From positions 496,001-560,000 of the forward strand of contig JAWKWB010000004.1 in assembly GCA_041397775.1 (NCBI GenBank): a stretch of 64,000 bases of DNA, given 5' to 3'. This DNA is from Ga0077555 sp041397775 (GTDB taxonomy: Bacteria > Pseudomonadota > Alphaproteobacteria > Rhizobiales > Hyphomicrobiaceae). Below are positions 53,061 through 62,553 of the stretch, in pieces. Position 1 is the first letter of the stretch; every line of letters starts with the position of its first letter. The notes under the pieces were generated by a model that worked only from the letters and a program-made list of their open reading frames with translations, ran no database searches and was not told where the DNA came from. Position numbers and translations under genes: made by a program.

Positions 53061-54447
53061 CGAGAACGGCAGCAGCGATAGCCGGCCCGTGCGCGGGCAG
53101 GAACTGGACACGTTGTTTGCGCCGCTCTCCGCTTACGCCACGCTGATCCTTGCCGTATCGGGGGGAGCCGACAGCGTTGCCCTGATGCACCTCGTCTGCG
53201 ATTGGGCAGCAGATGGGCAAGCCAGCCGTCCCGGGCTCGTCGTGGCGACCGTCGACCATGGCCTGCGGGCTGGTTCGGCGGCGGAAGCGCGTTGGGTGGG
53301 GGGGATGGCGCAGCAACTCGGGCTGCCGCATCACGTGCTCACCTGGACCGGGACAAAGCCAAGTGTGAACGTGCAGGCGTCGGCGCGCGCGGCGCGCTAT
53401 GCGCTACTGGGTGGCTTGGCCGCGCAATTTCAGGGCGCGGCGATCGTAACCGCGCATCACGCCGACGATCAGGCGGAAACGCTGTTGATGCGGTTGGCGC
53501 GCGGCAGTGGGGCGGATGGCCTGGCGGCCATTCCCGGACGGAGATCGTCGATGGCGCGGGCAGAAGGCCCCGGTATCGCAATCGAGCGGCCCTTGCTGTC
53601 GATCCCCAAGCAGCGGCTCGTCGCGACGCTGCGGGCGCGCGCTATCGGCTGGCTGGAGGATCCCAGCAATGCCAACGAGAACTTCGAGCGGGTGCGTTGG
53701 CGCAGGGCATTGCCGATGCTGGCCGATCTCGGGCTCACGGTCCCGGCGCTGGCACGTTCGGCGCGGCGCCTGTCACGTGCCCGCGCCGCACTGGAGCAGA
53801 TGACGGCGCAGGCGTGGGTCGCACATGTCGATCTCCACGATGGCGTGTACGCAGCGATCGGCCGCGCCGGATTTGCGGCAGAACCAGAGGAAATCCAACT
53901 TCGTGTGCTTGCCAGGGCGCTCGCAGTGTTCGGCGGAGACGACGAGCCGGCGCGGCTGTCGCAGGTCGAGACGGCCCTGGCGCGGCTGTCGGGCGAAGGT
54001 GAATGCCGCCTTACGCTGGGCGGCTGCCTGCTCGAAGCCGAAGGCCATGAGGTTCGTGTCATGCGGGAGCCGGAGCGCCGGCCATTGCCGGCCCTGCCCC
54101 TGGTGCCCGATGAGGAGCTGGTCTGGGACGGGCGTTTCAACGTGGGCGTGTTCATGAGGGAGGAGTGCGATATCTGCGTGCGTGCCCTGGGGGCGGAGGG
54201 CGTGGCCCTGCTCTTGCATCCTACCCGCGGTGGCGTGCGTTCAGAGGAGGTGGACCCTGCGGATCGGGTCGTCGGACCAGAGGTCGTCAAACGCTTGCGG
54301 GGCCTTCCTCGCGCGGCAGCGCTTGCCCTGCCGTCGTTCTGGATGGGGCCGCGGCTCGTCGCGGTGCCACATCTGGCATGGCACGATGACGCTTCCTTCG
54401 ATGATCCGCCCGGTTGGGTGCGTCTTGTCGGGACACAAGCAACGTAG
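53047..54447 (+). CDS. tilS: tRNA(Ile)-lysidine synthetase TilS
   Basis: 466 aa. TilS attaches lysine to C34 of tRNA-Ile(CAU), changing both codon and amino-acid identity. The N-type ATP pyrophosphatase loop AVSGGADS is near residues 36-43, followed by DHGLR, TAHHADDQAETLLMRLARGSG and EDPSNANENFERVRWR. The C-terminal half is divergent. GTG 53047 overlaps the end of cpoB, implying translational coupling. tilS-ftsH order is widely conserved. Confidence 0.94.
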   Translation: MWDADENGSSDSRPVRGQELDTLFAPLSAYATLILAVSGGADSVALMHLVCDWAADGQASRPGLVVATVDHGLRAGSAAEARWVGGMAQQLGLPHHVLTWTGTKPSVNVQASARAARYALLGGLAAQFQGAAIVTAHHADDQAETLLMRLARGSGADGLAAIPGRRSSMARAEGPGIAIERPLLSIPKQRLVATLRARAIGWLEDPSNANENFERVRWRRALPMLADLGLTVPALARSARRLSRARAALEQMTAQAWVAHVDLHDGVYAAIGRAGFAAEPEEIQLRVLARALAVFGGDDEPARLSQVETALARLSGEGECRLTLGGCLLEAEGHEVRVMREPERRPLPALPLVPDEELVWDGRFNVGVFMREECDICVRALGAEGVALLLHPTRGGVRSEEVDPADRVVGPEVVKRLRGLPRAAALALPSFWMGPRLVAVPHLAWHDDASFDDPPGWVRLVGTQAT

Positions 54448-54476
54448 AAATGACTAAGTCGGGAGCTTTGCCAATT

Positions 54477-54505
54477 CTTGGCAAACTTTGTGCCCGAACC
54501 TATGT
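54477..54505 (+). promoter_or_regulatory. Putative heat-shock (RpoH, sigma-32) promoter of ftsH
   Basis: CTTG at 54477-54480 and CCTATGT at 54499-54505 are 18 bases apart, agreeing with the alphaproteobacterial RpoH pattern CTTG-N17/18-CYTATNT. It lies about 91 bases upstream of the ftsH ATG, inside the 148-base tilS-ftsH gap. Confidence 0.6.
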
Positions 54506-54595
54506 TAAGGACGCGAGGCGCGGGCTGCCGCCTCAAGTGGTTGACGAGCGCACGGTACGGTGTGCTGACGGGCGGTCCGCGAGGAAGGGACATCC

Positions 54596-56533
54596 ATGAA
54601 CTCTAACTTCCGGAACTTTGCGATTTGGGTCGTGATCGGCCTGCTGTTGTTCGCTCTGTTCAATCTGTTCCAGAATCCGACGACCAGTCGGCGGGCGAAC
54701 GAGATCAGCTACAGCGAGTTCCTGTCCCAGATCAAATCCGGAAATATCAACGAAGTAACGGTGCAGGGGCATCGCTACTCCGGCCAGTTCTCGGACAAGT
54801 CGCGCCAGTTCACGACGCTGGGCCCCGACAACCAGGCCAACGTCATCCAGTCTCTCGAGGCGCAGGGCGTCAAGATCAACGTCCGCCCCGCCGAAGAGGA
54901 CGTGCCCTCGATCTTCAACGTGCTGGTCTCCTGGTTCCCCATGCTGCTGCTGATCGCGGTGTGGGTGTTCTTCATGCGCCAGATGCAGTCGGGCGGCGGC
55001 CGGGCCATGGGCTTCGGCAAGTCGAAGGCCAAGCTGCTGACCGAGCGGCATGGCCGGGTCACGTTCGAGGACGTGGCGGGCGTGGACGAGGCCAAGGTCG
55101 ACCTGCAGGAGATCGTGGAATTCCTGCGTGATCCGCAGAAGTTCCAGCGCCTGGGCGGCCGCATCCCACGGGGCTGCCTGCTGGTTGGCCCTCCCGGCAC
55201 GGGCAAGACGCTGATCGCGCGCGCCGTCGCCGGCGAAGCCAATGTGCCGTTCTTCACCATCTCGGGCTCCGACTTCGTGGAAATGTTCGTCGGTGTCGGT
55301 GCCAGCCGCGTGCGCGACATGTTCGAGCAGGCGAAGAAGAACGCGCCCTGCATCATCTTCATCGACGAAATCGATGCCGTGGGTCGGCACCGTGGCGCGG
55401 GCCTGGGCGGCGGCAACGACGAGCGCGAGCAGACGCTGAACCAGTTGCTGGTGGAGATGGACGGCTTCGAGGCAAACGAGGGCGTGATCATCCTGGCGGC
55501 GACGAACCGTCCGGACGTGCTCGATCCGGCCTTGCTGCGGCCGGGCCGCTTCGACCGACAGATCGTCGTTCCGAACCCGGATGTGAACGGCCGCGAAAAG
55601 ATCCTGCGCGTGCACATGCGCAAGGTGCCGGTGGCGCCCGACGTCGATGCCAAGGTGCTGGCACGCGGAACGCCGGGGTTCTCGGGTGCCGATCTCGCCA
55701 ATCTCGTCAACGAGGCCGCGTTGCTTGCCGCACGCCGGTCGAAGCGCATGGTCACGCAGGCCGAGTTCGAGGACGCCAAGGACAAGGTGATGATGGGTGC
55801 CGAGCGGCGCTCCATGGCCATGACCGAGGAAGAGAAGCTCGCGACGGCCTATCACGAGGCCGGACACGCGCTGATCAACCTGCTGCTGCCGCACACCGAC
55901 CCGTTGCACAAGGTGACGATCATTCCGCGTGGCCGCGCGCTGGGCGTCACCATGAGCCTGCCTGAGCGGGACCGGCTCAGCTACTCGAAGCACTGGTGCG
56001 AGGCGCGCATCGCCATGACGTTCGGCGGTCGCGTCGCCGAGCAGCTCATCTACGGCGAGGATCACCTCAACACCGGTGCCTCCAACGACATCATGCAGGC
56101 GACGGATCTGGCGCGGAAGATGGTGACGGAGTGGGGCATGAGCGAGAAGCTCGGTCCGCTGCGCTACAACGACAACCAGCAGGAAGTGTTCCTGGGGCAT
56201 TCCGTGACGCAGCACCAGAACATGAGCGAGGAGACCTCCCGCATCATCGACGCCGAAGTGCGCCGCATCGTCACCGACGGCTACAACAAGGCGCGCGAGG
56301 TGATCTTCGGCAACCGCGACAATCTCGAGGCGATCACGCAGGCGCTGATGGAGTTCGAGACCATCTCCGGCGAAGAGTGCCAGATGGTCATGCGCGGCGA
56401 GAAGATCGTGCGCAAGTCGGACGACGAGGATACACGGGGCGGTTTCACCGGCTCGGCGGTTCCGTCCGCGGGCCGCGCGCCACGCCCGCGCGGCGAGGCG
56501 TCCGGGGGCATGGAGCCGCAACCGCAGGGATGA
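54596..56533 (+). CDS. ftsH: ATP-dependent zinc metalloprotease FtsH
   Basis: 645 aa, full length. Two membrane helices (about 7-24 and 104-124) flank a small periplasmic domain; then AAA+ with Walker A GPPGTGKT (198-205), Walker B IIFIDEID, the SRH region NRPDVLDPALLRPGRFDR, and the M41 protease with HEAGH (His420, His424). FtsH degrades misassembled membrane proteins and regulators such as LpxC and RpoH. The C-terminal tail is Pro/Gly/Arg-rich. A terminator follows. Confidence 0.97.
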   Translation: MNSNFRNFAIWVVIGLLLFALFNLFQNPTTSRRANEISYSEFLSQIKSGNINEVTVQGHRYSGQFSDKSRQFTTLGPDNQANVIQSLEAQGVKINVRPAEEDVPSIFNVLVSWFPMLLLIAVWVFFMRQMQSGGGRAMGFGKSKAKLLTERHGRVTFEDVAGVDEAKVDLQEIVEFLRDPQKFQRLGGRIPRGCLLVGPPGTGKTLIARAVAGEANVPFFTISGSDFVEMFVGVGASRVRDMFEQAKKNAPCIIFIDEIDAVGRHRGAGLGGGNDEREQTLNQLLVEMDGFEANEGVIILAATNRPDVLDPALLRPGRFDRQIVVPNPDVNGREKILRVHMRKVPVAPDVDAKVLARGTPGFSGADLANLVNEAALLAARRSKRMVTQAEFEDAKDKVMMGAERRSMAMTEEEKLATAYHEAGHALINLLLPHTDPLHKVTIIPRGRALGVTMSLPERDRLSYSKHWCEARIAMTFGGRVAEQLIYGEDHLNTGASNDIMQATDLARKMVTEWGMSEKLGPLRYNDNQQEVFLGHSVTQHQNMSEETSRIIDAEVRRIVTDGYNKAREVIFGNRDNLEAITQALMEFETISGEECQMVMRGEKIVRKSDDEDTRGGFTGSAVPSAGRAPRPRGEASGGMEPQPQG

Positions 56534-56574
56534 TGCGGGCCGGCTTGCGGCCTCGGAGTGCGATGCACGTTGCA

Positions 56575-56606
56575 CCGGCCGGGATCACCCGGCCGGCATT
56601 CTTTTT
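56575..56606 (+). terminator. Rho-independent terminator of ftsH
   Basis: A perfect 9-bp stem CCGGCCGGG (56575-56583) / CCCGGCCGG (56588-56596) with an ATCA loop is followed by CATTCTTTTT. Confidence 0.85.
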
Positions 56607-56629
56607 CGATCAGGCGAGCGGCATTCGCG

Positions 56630-56902
56630 ATGAAACACAGCAAGACCATCGAGCGCTACGCCGGTTCGCCGGCCGATTTGGCCGAGGACGCGGGCAACCT
56701 CTACTACGACAGCCTCGCCGAGCTACTGACGCTGATGTCGGAAAAGCTGAAGCGCGATGCGGCTGCCGACAGGAAGCGTAACCGGCGGCGCCTCGCCGCC
56801 GAGCTGGCGGCATGCGGCACGCACCTGGAACAGGCCGCCGGCCATATCCGCGAAGCTTGGCGCATTTGCGAGCCTTATATGGAGCTCGAGAAACCCCGAT
56901 GA
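56630..56902 (+). CDS. Small basic helical protein, unknown
   Basis: 90 aa, predicted wholly alpha-helical, with a highly basic middle (DRKRNRRR) and a cysteine pair (Cys in AACGTH and WRICEPY). It is not a recognised family. The gene lies between the ftsH terminator and folP on the same strand, with a modest ribosome site, and presumably needs its own promoter within the terminator-to-start gap or read-through. Confidence 0.5.
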   Translation: MKHSKTIERYAGSPADLAEDAGNLYYDSLAELLTLMSEKLKRDAAADRKRNRRRLAAELAACGTHLEQAAGHIREAWRICEPYMELEKPR

Positions 56903-56998
56903 CCGCGGCTTGACACCCCTGAGCGACGGTCTAACCCTGTCGGATCAGCAGAGACAGACCTCGCTTCTTCTCGGAGCGAGCATGCCGGGGACGTCCTG

Positions 56999-58075
56999 AT
57001 GCAGCGCTCGATCTATCTTCGTCCCGTCGGCATGTATGCGGCGCCGCCTTCGGAGGAGGGCGGCGAGGTGAGGGGCGGGATGCCGCTGGCGGGTTCCAGG
57101 CTCGCATTCTCGGCCATCGAGGTCATCGAGCGAAACGGCAGGTCTGCGACGCGCCGCATCGTTGGTCTCGGCGAATTCATGGAGCGCGACTGGGGCCGCT
57201 CGACGCTCGCCGGGGCGGACCTGCTCGAAGTCCTGCGCGAGCCCAGGCAGCGCTTCGCCGGCCTGACGTTCGACCGCCCGCGCATCATGGGCATCGTCAA
57301 CGTGACCCCGGACAGTTTTTCCGACGGCGGCCGGCATGCGACCACAAAAGCCGCAATCGAACATGGGCTGCGGCTCGTGGACGAGGGCGCCGACATCCTG
57401 GATATCGGCGGGGAGAGCACGCGACCCGGCTCCGATGCCGTGCCGCTGGAGGATGAGCTTGCCCGCGTCATGCCGGTCATCGAGGGGTTGCGGGCCAAGA
57501 CGCGCGCCGTCATCTCCGTCGATACGCGCAAGGCCGAGGTGATGCGGCGCGCGGCAGCAGCGGGCGCAGATGTGCTCAACGACGTGTCGGCGCTTTCGCA
57601 CGACCCGCATGCGCTGGCCGTCGCTGCCGAGAGCGGTTTGCCCGTCGTGCTGATGCATGCGCAGGGCGATCCGAAGACGATGCAGGACAAGCCCCAATAC
57701 GATGACGTCCTGCTCGACGTGTTCGACTATCTGGCGGCGCGCATCGCCGTGTGCGTGAGCGCGGGCATCCCGAAATCTCGCCTCGTGGTCGATCCCGGCA
57801 TCGGCTTCGGGAAGCTGCTGCACCACAACCTCGCCGTGATGGCGAAGCTGTCGATCTACCACGGGCTCGGCGTACCGATTCTGCTCGGCGCGTCGCGCAA
57901 GCGGACGATCGGCCAACTCAGCAACGTGCCGAACGCGGAGGATCGGGTGCACGGCTCGATCGCTGCCGCCCTGGCGGGCATCGCGCAAGGCGTCCAGATC
58001 GTGCGTGTTCACGACGTCGCAGAAACGCGGCAGGCTTTGTCGGTGTGGCAGGCCGTGACCACCGGGGTGGCTTGA
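56999..58075 (+). CDS. folP: Dihydropteroate synthase FolP
   Basis: 358 aa; the TIM-barrel core starts near residue 93 (RIMGIVNVTPDSFSDGG) and the pterin-phosphate loop DIGGESTRPGSD follows, with DVSAL, VDPGIGFGK and LLGASRKRTIG. It condenses p-aminobenzoate with dihydropterin pyrophosphate in folate synthesis and is the sulfonamide target. A preceding domain of about 90 residues (YLRPVGMYA...) is common in alphaproteobacterial FolP. glmM, which often follows, is missing here. Confidence 0.94.
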   Translation: MQRSIYLRPVGMYAAPPSEEGGEVRGGMPLAGSRLAFSAIEVIERNGRSATRRIVGLGEFMERDWGRSTLAGADLLEVLREPRQRFAGLTFDRPRIMGIVNVTPDSFSDGGRHATTKAAIEHGLRLVDEGADILDIGGESTRPGSDAVPLEDELARVMPVIEGLRAKTRAVISVDTRKAEVMRRAAAAGADVLNDVSALSHDPHALAVAAESGLPVVLMHAQGDPKTMQDKPQYDDVLLDVFDYLAARIAVCVSAGIPKSRLVVDPGIGFGKLLHHNLAVMAKLSIYHGLGVPILLGASRKRTIGQLSNVPNAEDRVHGSIAAALAGIAQGVQIVRVHDVAETRQALSVWQAVTTGVA

Positions 58076-58109
58076 TCGACCGGATGCGTGCTTGCGGCTG
58101 CGGGGTGCT

Positions 58110-58589
58110 TCAGTCCTTCGGGCCGAGCGACCTGCGCAGGGCCTGCGACATGCGCAGGACGCGGCCGGATTGCGAGACCAGGACGACGGTGACGTGCGCC
58201 TCGCACAGCGGCTGTCCATCACGCGAGACGATCTGCTCGAGCACCAGCGTCGCCGCCGTCATCTGCTCGACACGTGTGGTGACCTCGAGTACCTCGTCGA
58301 TGCGCGCCGGCTTCATGAATTCGAGGTTCATGCGGCGCACGACGAAGGCTGCCGGCTCGCTGCCCGTTATCCCGTCGATCAGGGCGCGATGATCGTTGCC
58401 GAGCAATCGCAGGAAATCCGAGCGGCCGCGTTCGCAGAAGCGGACGTAGGAGCCGTGATAGACGAGCCCGGAGAAATCGGTGTCCTCGAAATAGACGCGC
58501 ACGGGCAGGACGTGCCGTCGCCTGCCGTCAATCTCGACCAATCGCCCCGCGAGGTCGGGCCATGCGGTTGTCTGCTGCTTGTCCGTCAT
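58110..58589 (-). CDS. ybgC: Tol-Pal-associated acyl-CoA thioesterase YbgC
   Basis: 159 aa, a single hot-dog thioesterase. The motif VYFEDTDFSGLVYHGSYVRFCERGRSDFLR covers the catalytic aspartate/glutamate region of YbgC. YbgC hydrolyses short- and medium-chain acyl-CoA or acyl-ACP near the inner membrane and normally heads the tol-pal operon. Here it is convergent to folP and about 9 kb from tolB in the opposite direction. ATG 58589 gives the right length. Confidence 0.9.
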   Translation of the reverse strand: MTDKQQTTAWPDLAGRLVEIDGRRRHVLPVRVYFEDTDFSGLVYHGSYVRFCERGRSDFLRLLGNDHRALIDGITGSEPAAFVVRRMNLEFMKPARIDEVLEVTTRVEQMTAATLVLEQIVSRDGQPLCEAHVTVVLVSQSGRVLRMSQALRRSLGPKD

Positions 58590-58720
58590 GTCTCGCAACT
58601 CCGTCCTTCGGGGCGATCTCAACCTATGCGAGGGGCGCCGTGCGCGACACCACAACGTCACGATGGCTGCTCCACGGCCGCAGCGCACCCGCATCGCAGC
58701 TCATGGCGACGTGCTGCCTC

Positions 58721-58885
58721 GTGTAGCGCATCTGACGTTCGGTAGCCGCCAGCGGCTGGGTCGTCGACCAAATGTCAGATGCAAAATATACATTAAAATC
58801 ATGGTGTTGATCGTGTTTTCCATGGTTCCGACATTTGCTCTCAGCCGCCCGCCAAGGGGATGCAAATGTCGGCACCGGAACACGA
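58721..58885. repeat. Two-hairpin intergenic unit (U4)
   Basis: The first hairpin, 58721-58791, has GTGTAGC outer ends and GCATCTGACGTT (58728-58739) facing AATGTCAGATGC (58771-58782), with an inner AGCCGC/GCGGCT stem. The linker contains AATCATGGTGTT. The second hairpin, 58811-58885, has TCCGACATTTGC facing GCAAATGTCGG and ends CGGAACACGA. It lies in the 438-base gap 58590-59027 between divergent genes. The remainder is AT-rich near 58921-58970 and may hold the promoter of the next gene. Confidence 0.85.
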
Positions 58886-59027
58886 GTGTCACGAGAACGT
58901 GAAGGGGTGGTGGTGAAGCCATAATTGATCTTCGTTCATAAATAAATTAAATGTTGTTCACTCAAGCGCTCACAGGCCCCGGGCCAATTGGCCGGGTGGA
59001 ACGCCAACGCACAATCGAGGTTGCGTC

Positions 59028-59543
59028 ATGAAACTCACGTCCGCAATCACCGCCTTGATGATCGCCGCCGCAAGTGCCGCCGCCTCGAGCGCGGCCTTTG
59101 CCCAACAGCCAGGACCGCTTTCGCGCGCGACAGAGGCTCTGCGCTCCAGCGCCGTGCGCCTGCCTGCCGAAGGCGAGCAGATCCGCCTCGTGCACGAAAC
59201 GATGGACATTTTCATCGAGGGTATGAAGGCAAAGACCTTCCACGCGCTGTGGGAGCACTCCTCATTGCTGGTCCAGCGCAAGTTCACGCCGCAGCAGATC
59301 GACGAGATCTTCAAGGACTTCCTGAAGATCCCCGTGACGGGCAAGCCTCTGCAGAGCCTCGTGCCGATCTTCTCGGTCGAGCCCGAGGCCAAGGGGGAGA
59401 ACGCCTTCCGGGTGCAGGGCTACTATGCCACGCAACCCCAGAACGTCTCGTTCGACATCACCTACGCCCGTGAGGGCCTGGGCTGGAAGGTGGCGGCGAT
59501 CCACGTGCGCATCCTGCCCGCCAAGAAGCCGGCGGCAAGCTGA
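59028..59543 (+). CDS. Exported protein of unknown function
   Basis: 171 aa with a Sec signal peptide (cleavage after AFA near residue 25). The mature part is an alpha+beta domain resembling, in outline, the NTF2/DUF3887-like fold: three N-terminal helices (HETMDIFIEGMKAKTFHALWEHSS) then strands FRVQGYYATQPQNVSFDITYAREGLGWKVAAIHV, each given here only in short. I cannot assign it. It is monocistronic, with an intergenic repeat on each side. Confidence 0.7.
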   Translation: MKLTSAITALMIAAASAAASSAAFAQQPGPLSRATEALRSSAVRLPAEGEQIRLVHETMDIFIEGMKAKTFHALWEHSSLLVQRKFTPQQIDEIFKDFLKIPVTGKPLQSLVPIFSVEPEAKGENAFRVQGYYATQPQNVSFDITYAREGLGWKVAAIHVRILPAKKPAAS

Positions 59544-59626
59544 TCGCCACGTGTCGCACAATCGACGTCCGGTCCCGACTCACGGTCGGGTTCGTCGCCA
59601 AACGGCGGGTGCGGAAAGCGGCGCTC

Positions 59627-59713
59627 GAATCATAGAGTTACTCGTGCTCCCCGTGGTTTGGCCATTTGCTCCGTTACGGGCCGCGATGGATGCAAATCGC
59701 GGAGCCGGAACAG
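59627..59713. repeat. Half-unit: linker plus second hairpin
   Basis: The linker GAATCATAGAGTTACTCGTG matches the linker of the full units, and the hairpin that follows has GGCCATTTGCTCCG facing GATGCAAATCGCGGAGCC and CGGAACAG. The first hairpin is absent. Confidence 0.6.
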
Positions 59714-59731
59714 CGCTCCGGCGGCACGACG

Positions 59732-59766
59732 AAGGCCGGTCCCGAGGCTTGGGAACCGGCCCTTTT
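59732..59766 (+). terminator. Terminator between the exported-protein gene and argG
   Basis: GGCCGGTCCC (59734-59743) faces GGGAACCGGCC (59751-59761) with one bulged A and a 7-base loop, followed by CTTTTCG. Confidence 0.7.
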
Positions 59767-59794
59767 CGTGGTGCGAATTCGAGAGACGTCGTGC

Positions 59795-61030
<1,236 letters not shown>

Positions 61031-61074
61031 TCGAGCACCCTTTCCGCGAGCTTACAGCCATTGATTTGCGGCGC

Positions 61075-61102
61075 ACTATAGGGGCGGGCGGGCCGAGGGC
61101 AA
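61075..61102 (-). promoter_or_regulatory. Sigma-70-like promoter of argG
   Basis: Read on the minus strand: TTGCCC (61102-61097), 16-base spacer, TATAGT (61080-61075), 44 bases before the argG ATG. Confidence 0.45.
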
Positions 61103-61265
61103 GAGGCCGCGTCAGCGACAAGAGCGCCGGGACGTGCCGAATTGCGGCTTTTGCCGCCCCGTCAGCATTCGCATTGATCCCGCATGGGCAAACCGCGTAA
61201 GTGTACCCGTCCCCGGCATGCCTGCTGTGGGACATGAGCATTGCGCGAGAAGGTGCGACGGCACG

Positions 61266-61739
61266 ATGGCCGAAAAGAAGGACAACTACAAGGTCGTCGC
61301 CGAGAACCGTCGCGCGCGCTACGAGTATCGGGTCGAGGACACCTGGGAAGCCGGTCTCCAGCTGACGGGGACCGAGGTCAAGTCGCTGCGAAGCGGGCAG
61401 GCGAACATCGCGGAAAGCTATTGCGCCGTCGAGAATGGCGGTATCGCGCTGATCAACGCGAACATCCCCGAATACAAGCAGGCGGGGCCCTTCTTCCAGC
61501 ACGAGCCCCGGCGCCCGCGCCGCCTCTTGTTGAAGCAGAAGGAGATCAACAAGCTCAAGGCAGCCGTCGAGCGGCAGGGCATGACGATCGTTCCCCTGCA
61601 GCTCTATTTCAACGAGCGCGGCATCGCCAAACTCAAGATCGCGCTGGCGCAGGGCAAGAAGACCTACGACAAGCGCGAGGACATCAAGAAGCGCGACTGG
61701 CAGCGCCAGAAGGCGCGCGTGCTGCGGGAGCGGGGATGA
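61266..61739 (+). CDS. smpB: SsrA-binding protein SmpB
   Basis: 157 aa. SmpB carries tmRNA to stalled ribosomes. Family motifs: VAENRRARYEYRVEDTWEAG, LTGTEVKSLR, NANIPEY, and the basic C-terminal tail KKTYDKREDIKKRDWQRQKAR, which enters the mRNA channel. ATG 61266 gives the usual N-terminus. The tmRNA gene itself is not in the window. The GNAT gene begins 4 bases later. Confidence 0.96.
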   Translation: MAEKKDNYKVVAENRRARYEYRVEDTWEAGLQLTGTEVKSLRSGQANIAESYCAVENGGIALINANIPEYKQAGPFFQHEPRRPRRLLLKQKEINKLKAAVERQGMTIVPLQLYFNERGIAKLKIALAQGKKTYDKREDIKKRDWQRQKARVLRERG

Positions 61740-61743
61740 GGTC

Positions 61744-62505
61744 ATGGCGGACGCTGCCGGGGCCATGATCGCCGACGATCTTCCGGCCATCGAGCAGGCG
61801 GCGGTTCGCGGCTGGCCGGCCCTGCACGCGCAGGATATCGATGGCTGGCTGGCCCGGTGGTCGTCGGGGGGATCGGTCCGCGCGAACTCGGTCGCGGCGC
61901 TGGCGTTCCACGGCGCGGATCTCGACAGTTCAATTGCGCGGGTGGTGGCGTTCTACCGGGGCAAGGGCGGCACCCCGATGTTCACCATCAGCGACGCCTC
62001 GGCACCATCAGGGCTCGACGAGGCGCTGGCCGCGCGTGGCTGGGAGCGGCATGGCGAGCACGTCACGATGGCCAAGGACGTGGCGAGGGAGGCGGTTCCG
62101 CCCGCCGATGTGCTGCTCGAGCCGGCGCCCGGCCCCAGCTGGCGGGCGGCCTACATGCAGGGCCTGAGCGAAAGCCGGCGCGGGATTGCCGCGCAACTGG
62201 TGGCAGGCACGCCCGAGCCGCGCACCTTCGTGTCGTGTGTCAGGGGTGGCCGCGTCGTGGCGAGCGGCCTGACCATCCACGACGGCATTCATGCGTCCGT
62301 GCAGTGCATGGCCACCGAGGTCGGAGCACGGCGGACGGGGGCGGCGAGCGCGGTGCTGGCCGCAATCGAGGCGGTCGCCGCGCGGTCCGGCATGCGGCGG
62401 CTCTATCTTCAGACCGACGCGGACAACGCCGCTGCCATCGGCCTCTACCGGCGTTTTGGCTTTCAGGTCGCGGGGCGTTATCATACCCGGACGCTTTCGC
62501 GCTGA
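61744..62505 (+). CDS. GNAT family N-acetyltransferase
   Basis: 253 aa. The C-terminal half carries a GNAT fold with the acetyl-CoA motif VGARRTGAASAVLAAIEAVAA and the final YLQTDADNAAAIGLYRRFGF. The N-terminal half looks like a degenerate second GNAT domain. The acceptor is unknown. It starts 4 bases after smpB and is probably translated with it. Confidence 0.88.
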   Translation: MADAAGAMIADDLPAIEQAAVRGWPALHAQDIDGWLARWSSGGSVRANSVAALAFHGADLDSSIARVVAFYRGKGGTPMFTISDASAPSGLDEALAARGWERHGEHVTMAKDVAREAVPPADVLLEPAPGPSWRAAYMQGLSESRRGIAAQLVAGTPEPRTFVSCVRGGRVVASGLTIHDGIHASVQCMATEVGARRTGAASAVLAAIEAVAARSGMRRLYLQTDADNAAAIGLYRRFGFQVAGRYHTRTLSR

Positions 62506-62553
62506 GCGCTGGGCGTTCGGACGTCACCGCAACCGTCAGCAGGGGCCGGCTCC

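Noticed and set aside
54533..56575. A 680-codon minus-strand frame opposite ftsH
   Set aside because: Exact antisense of a complete FtsH; composition typical of shadow frames.
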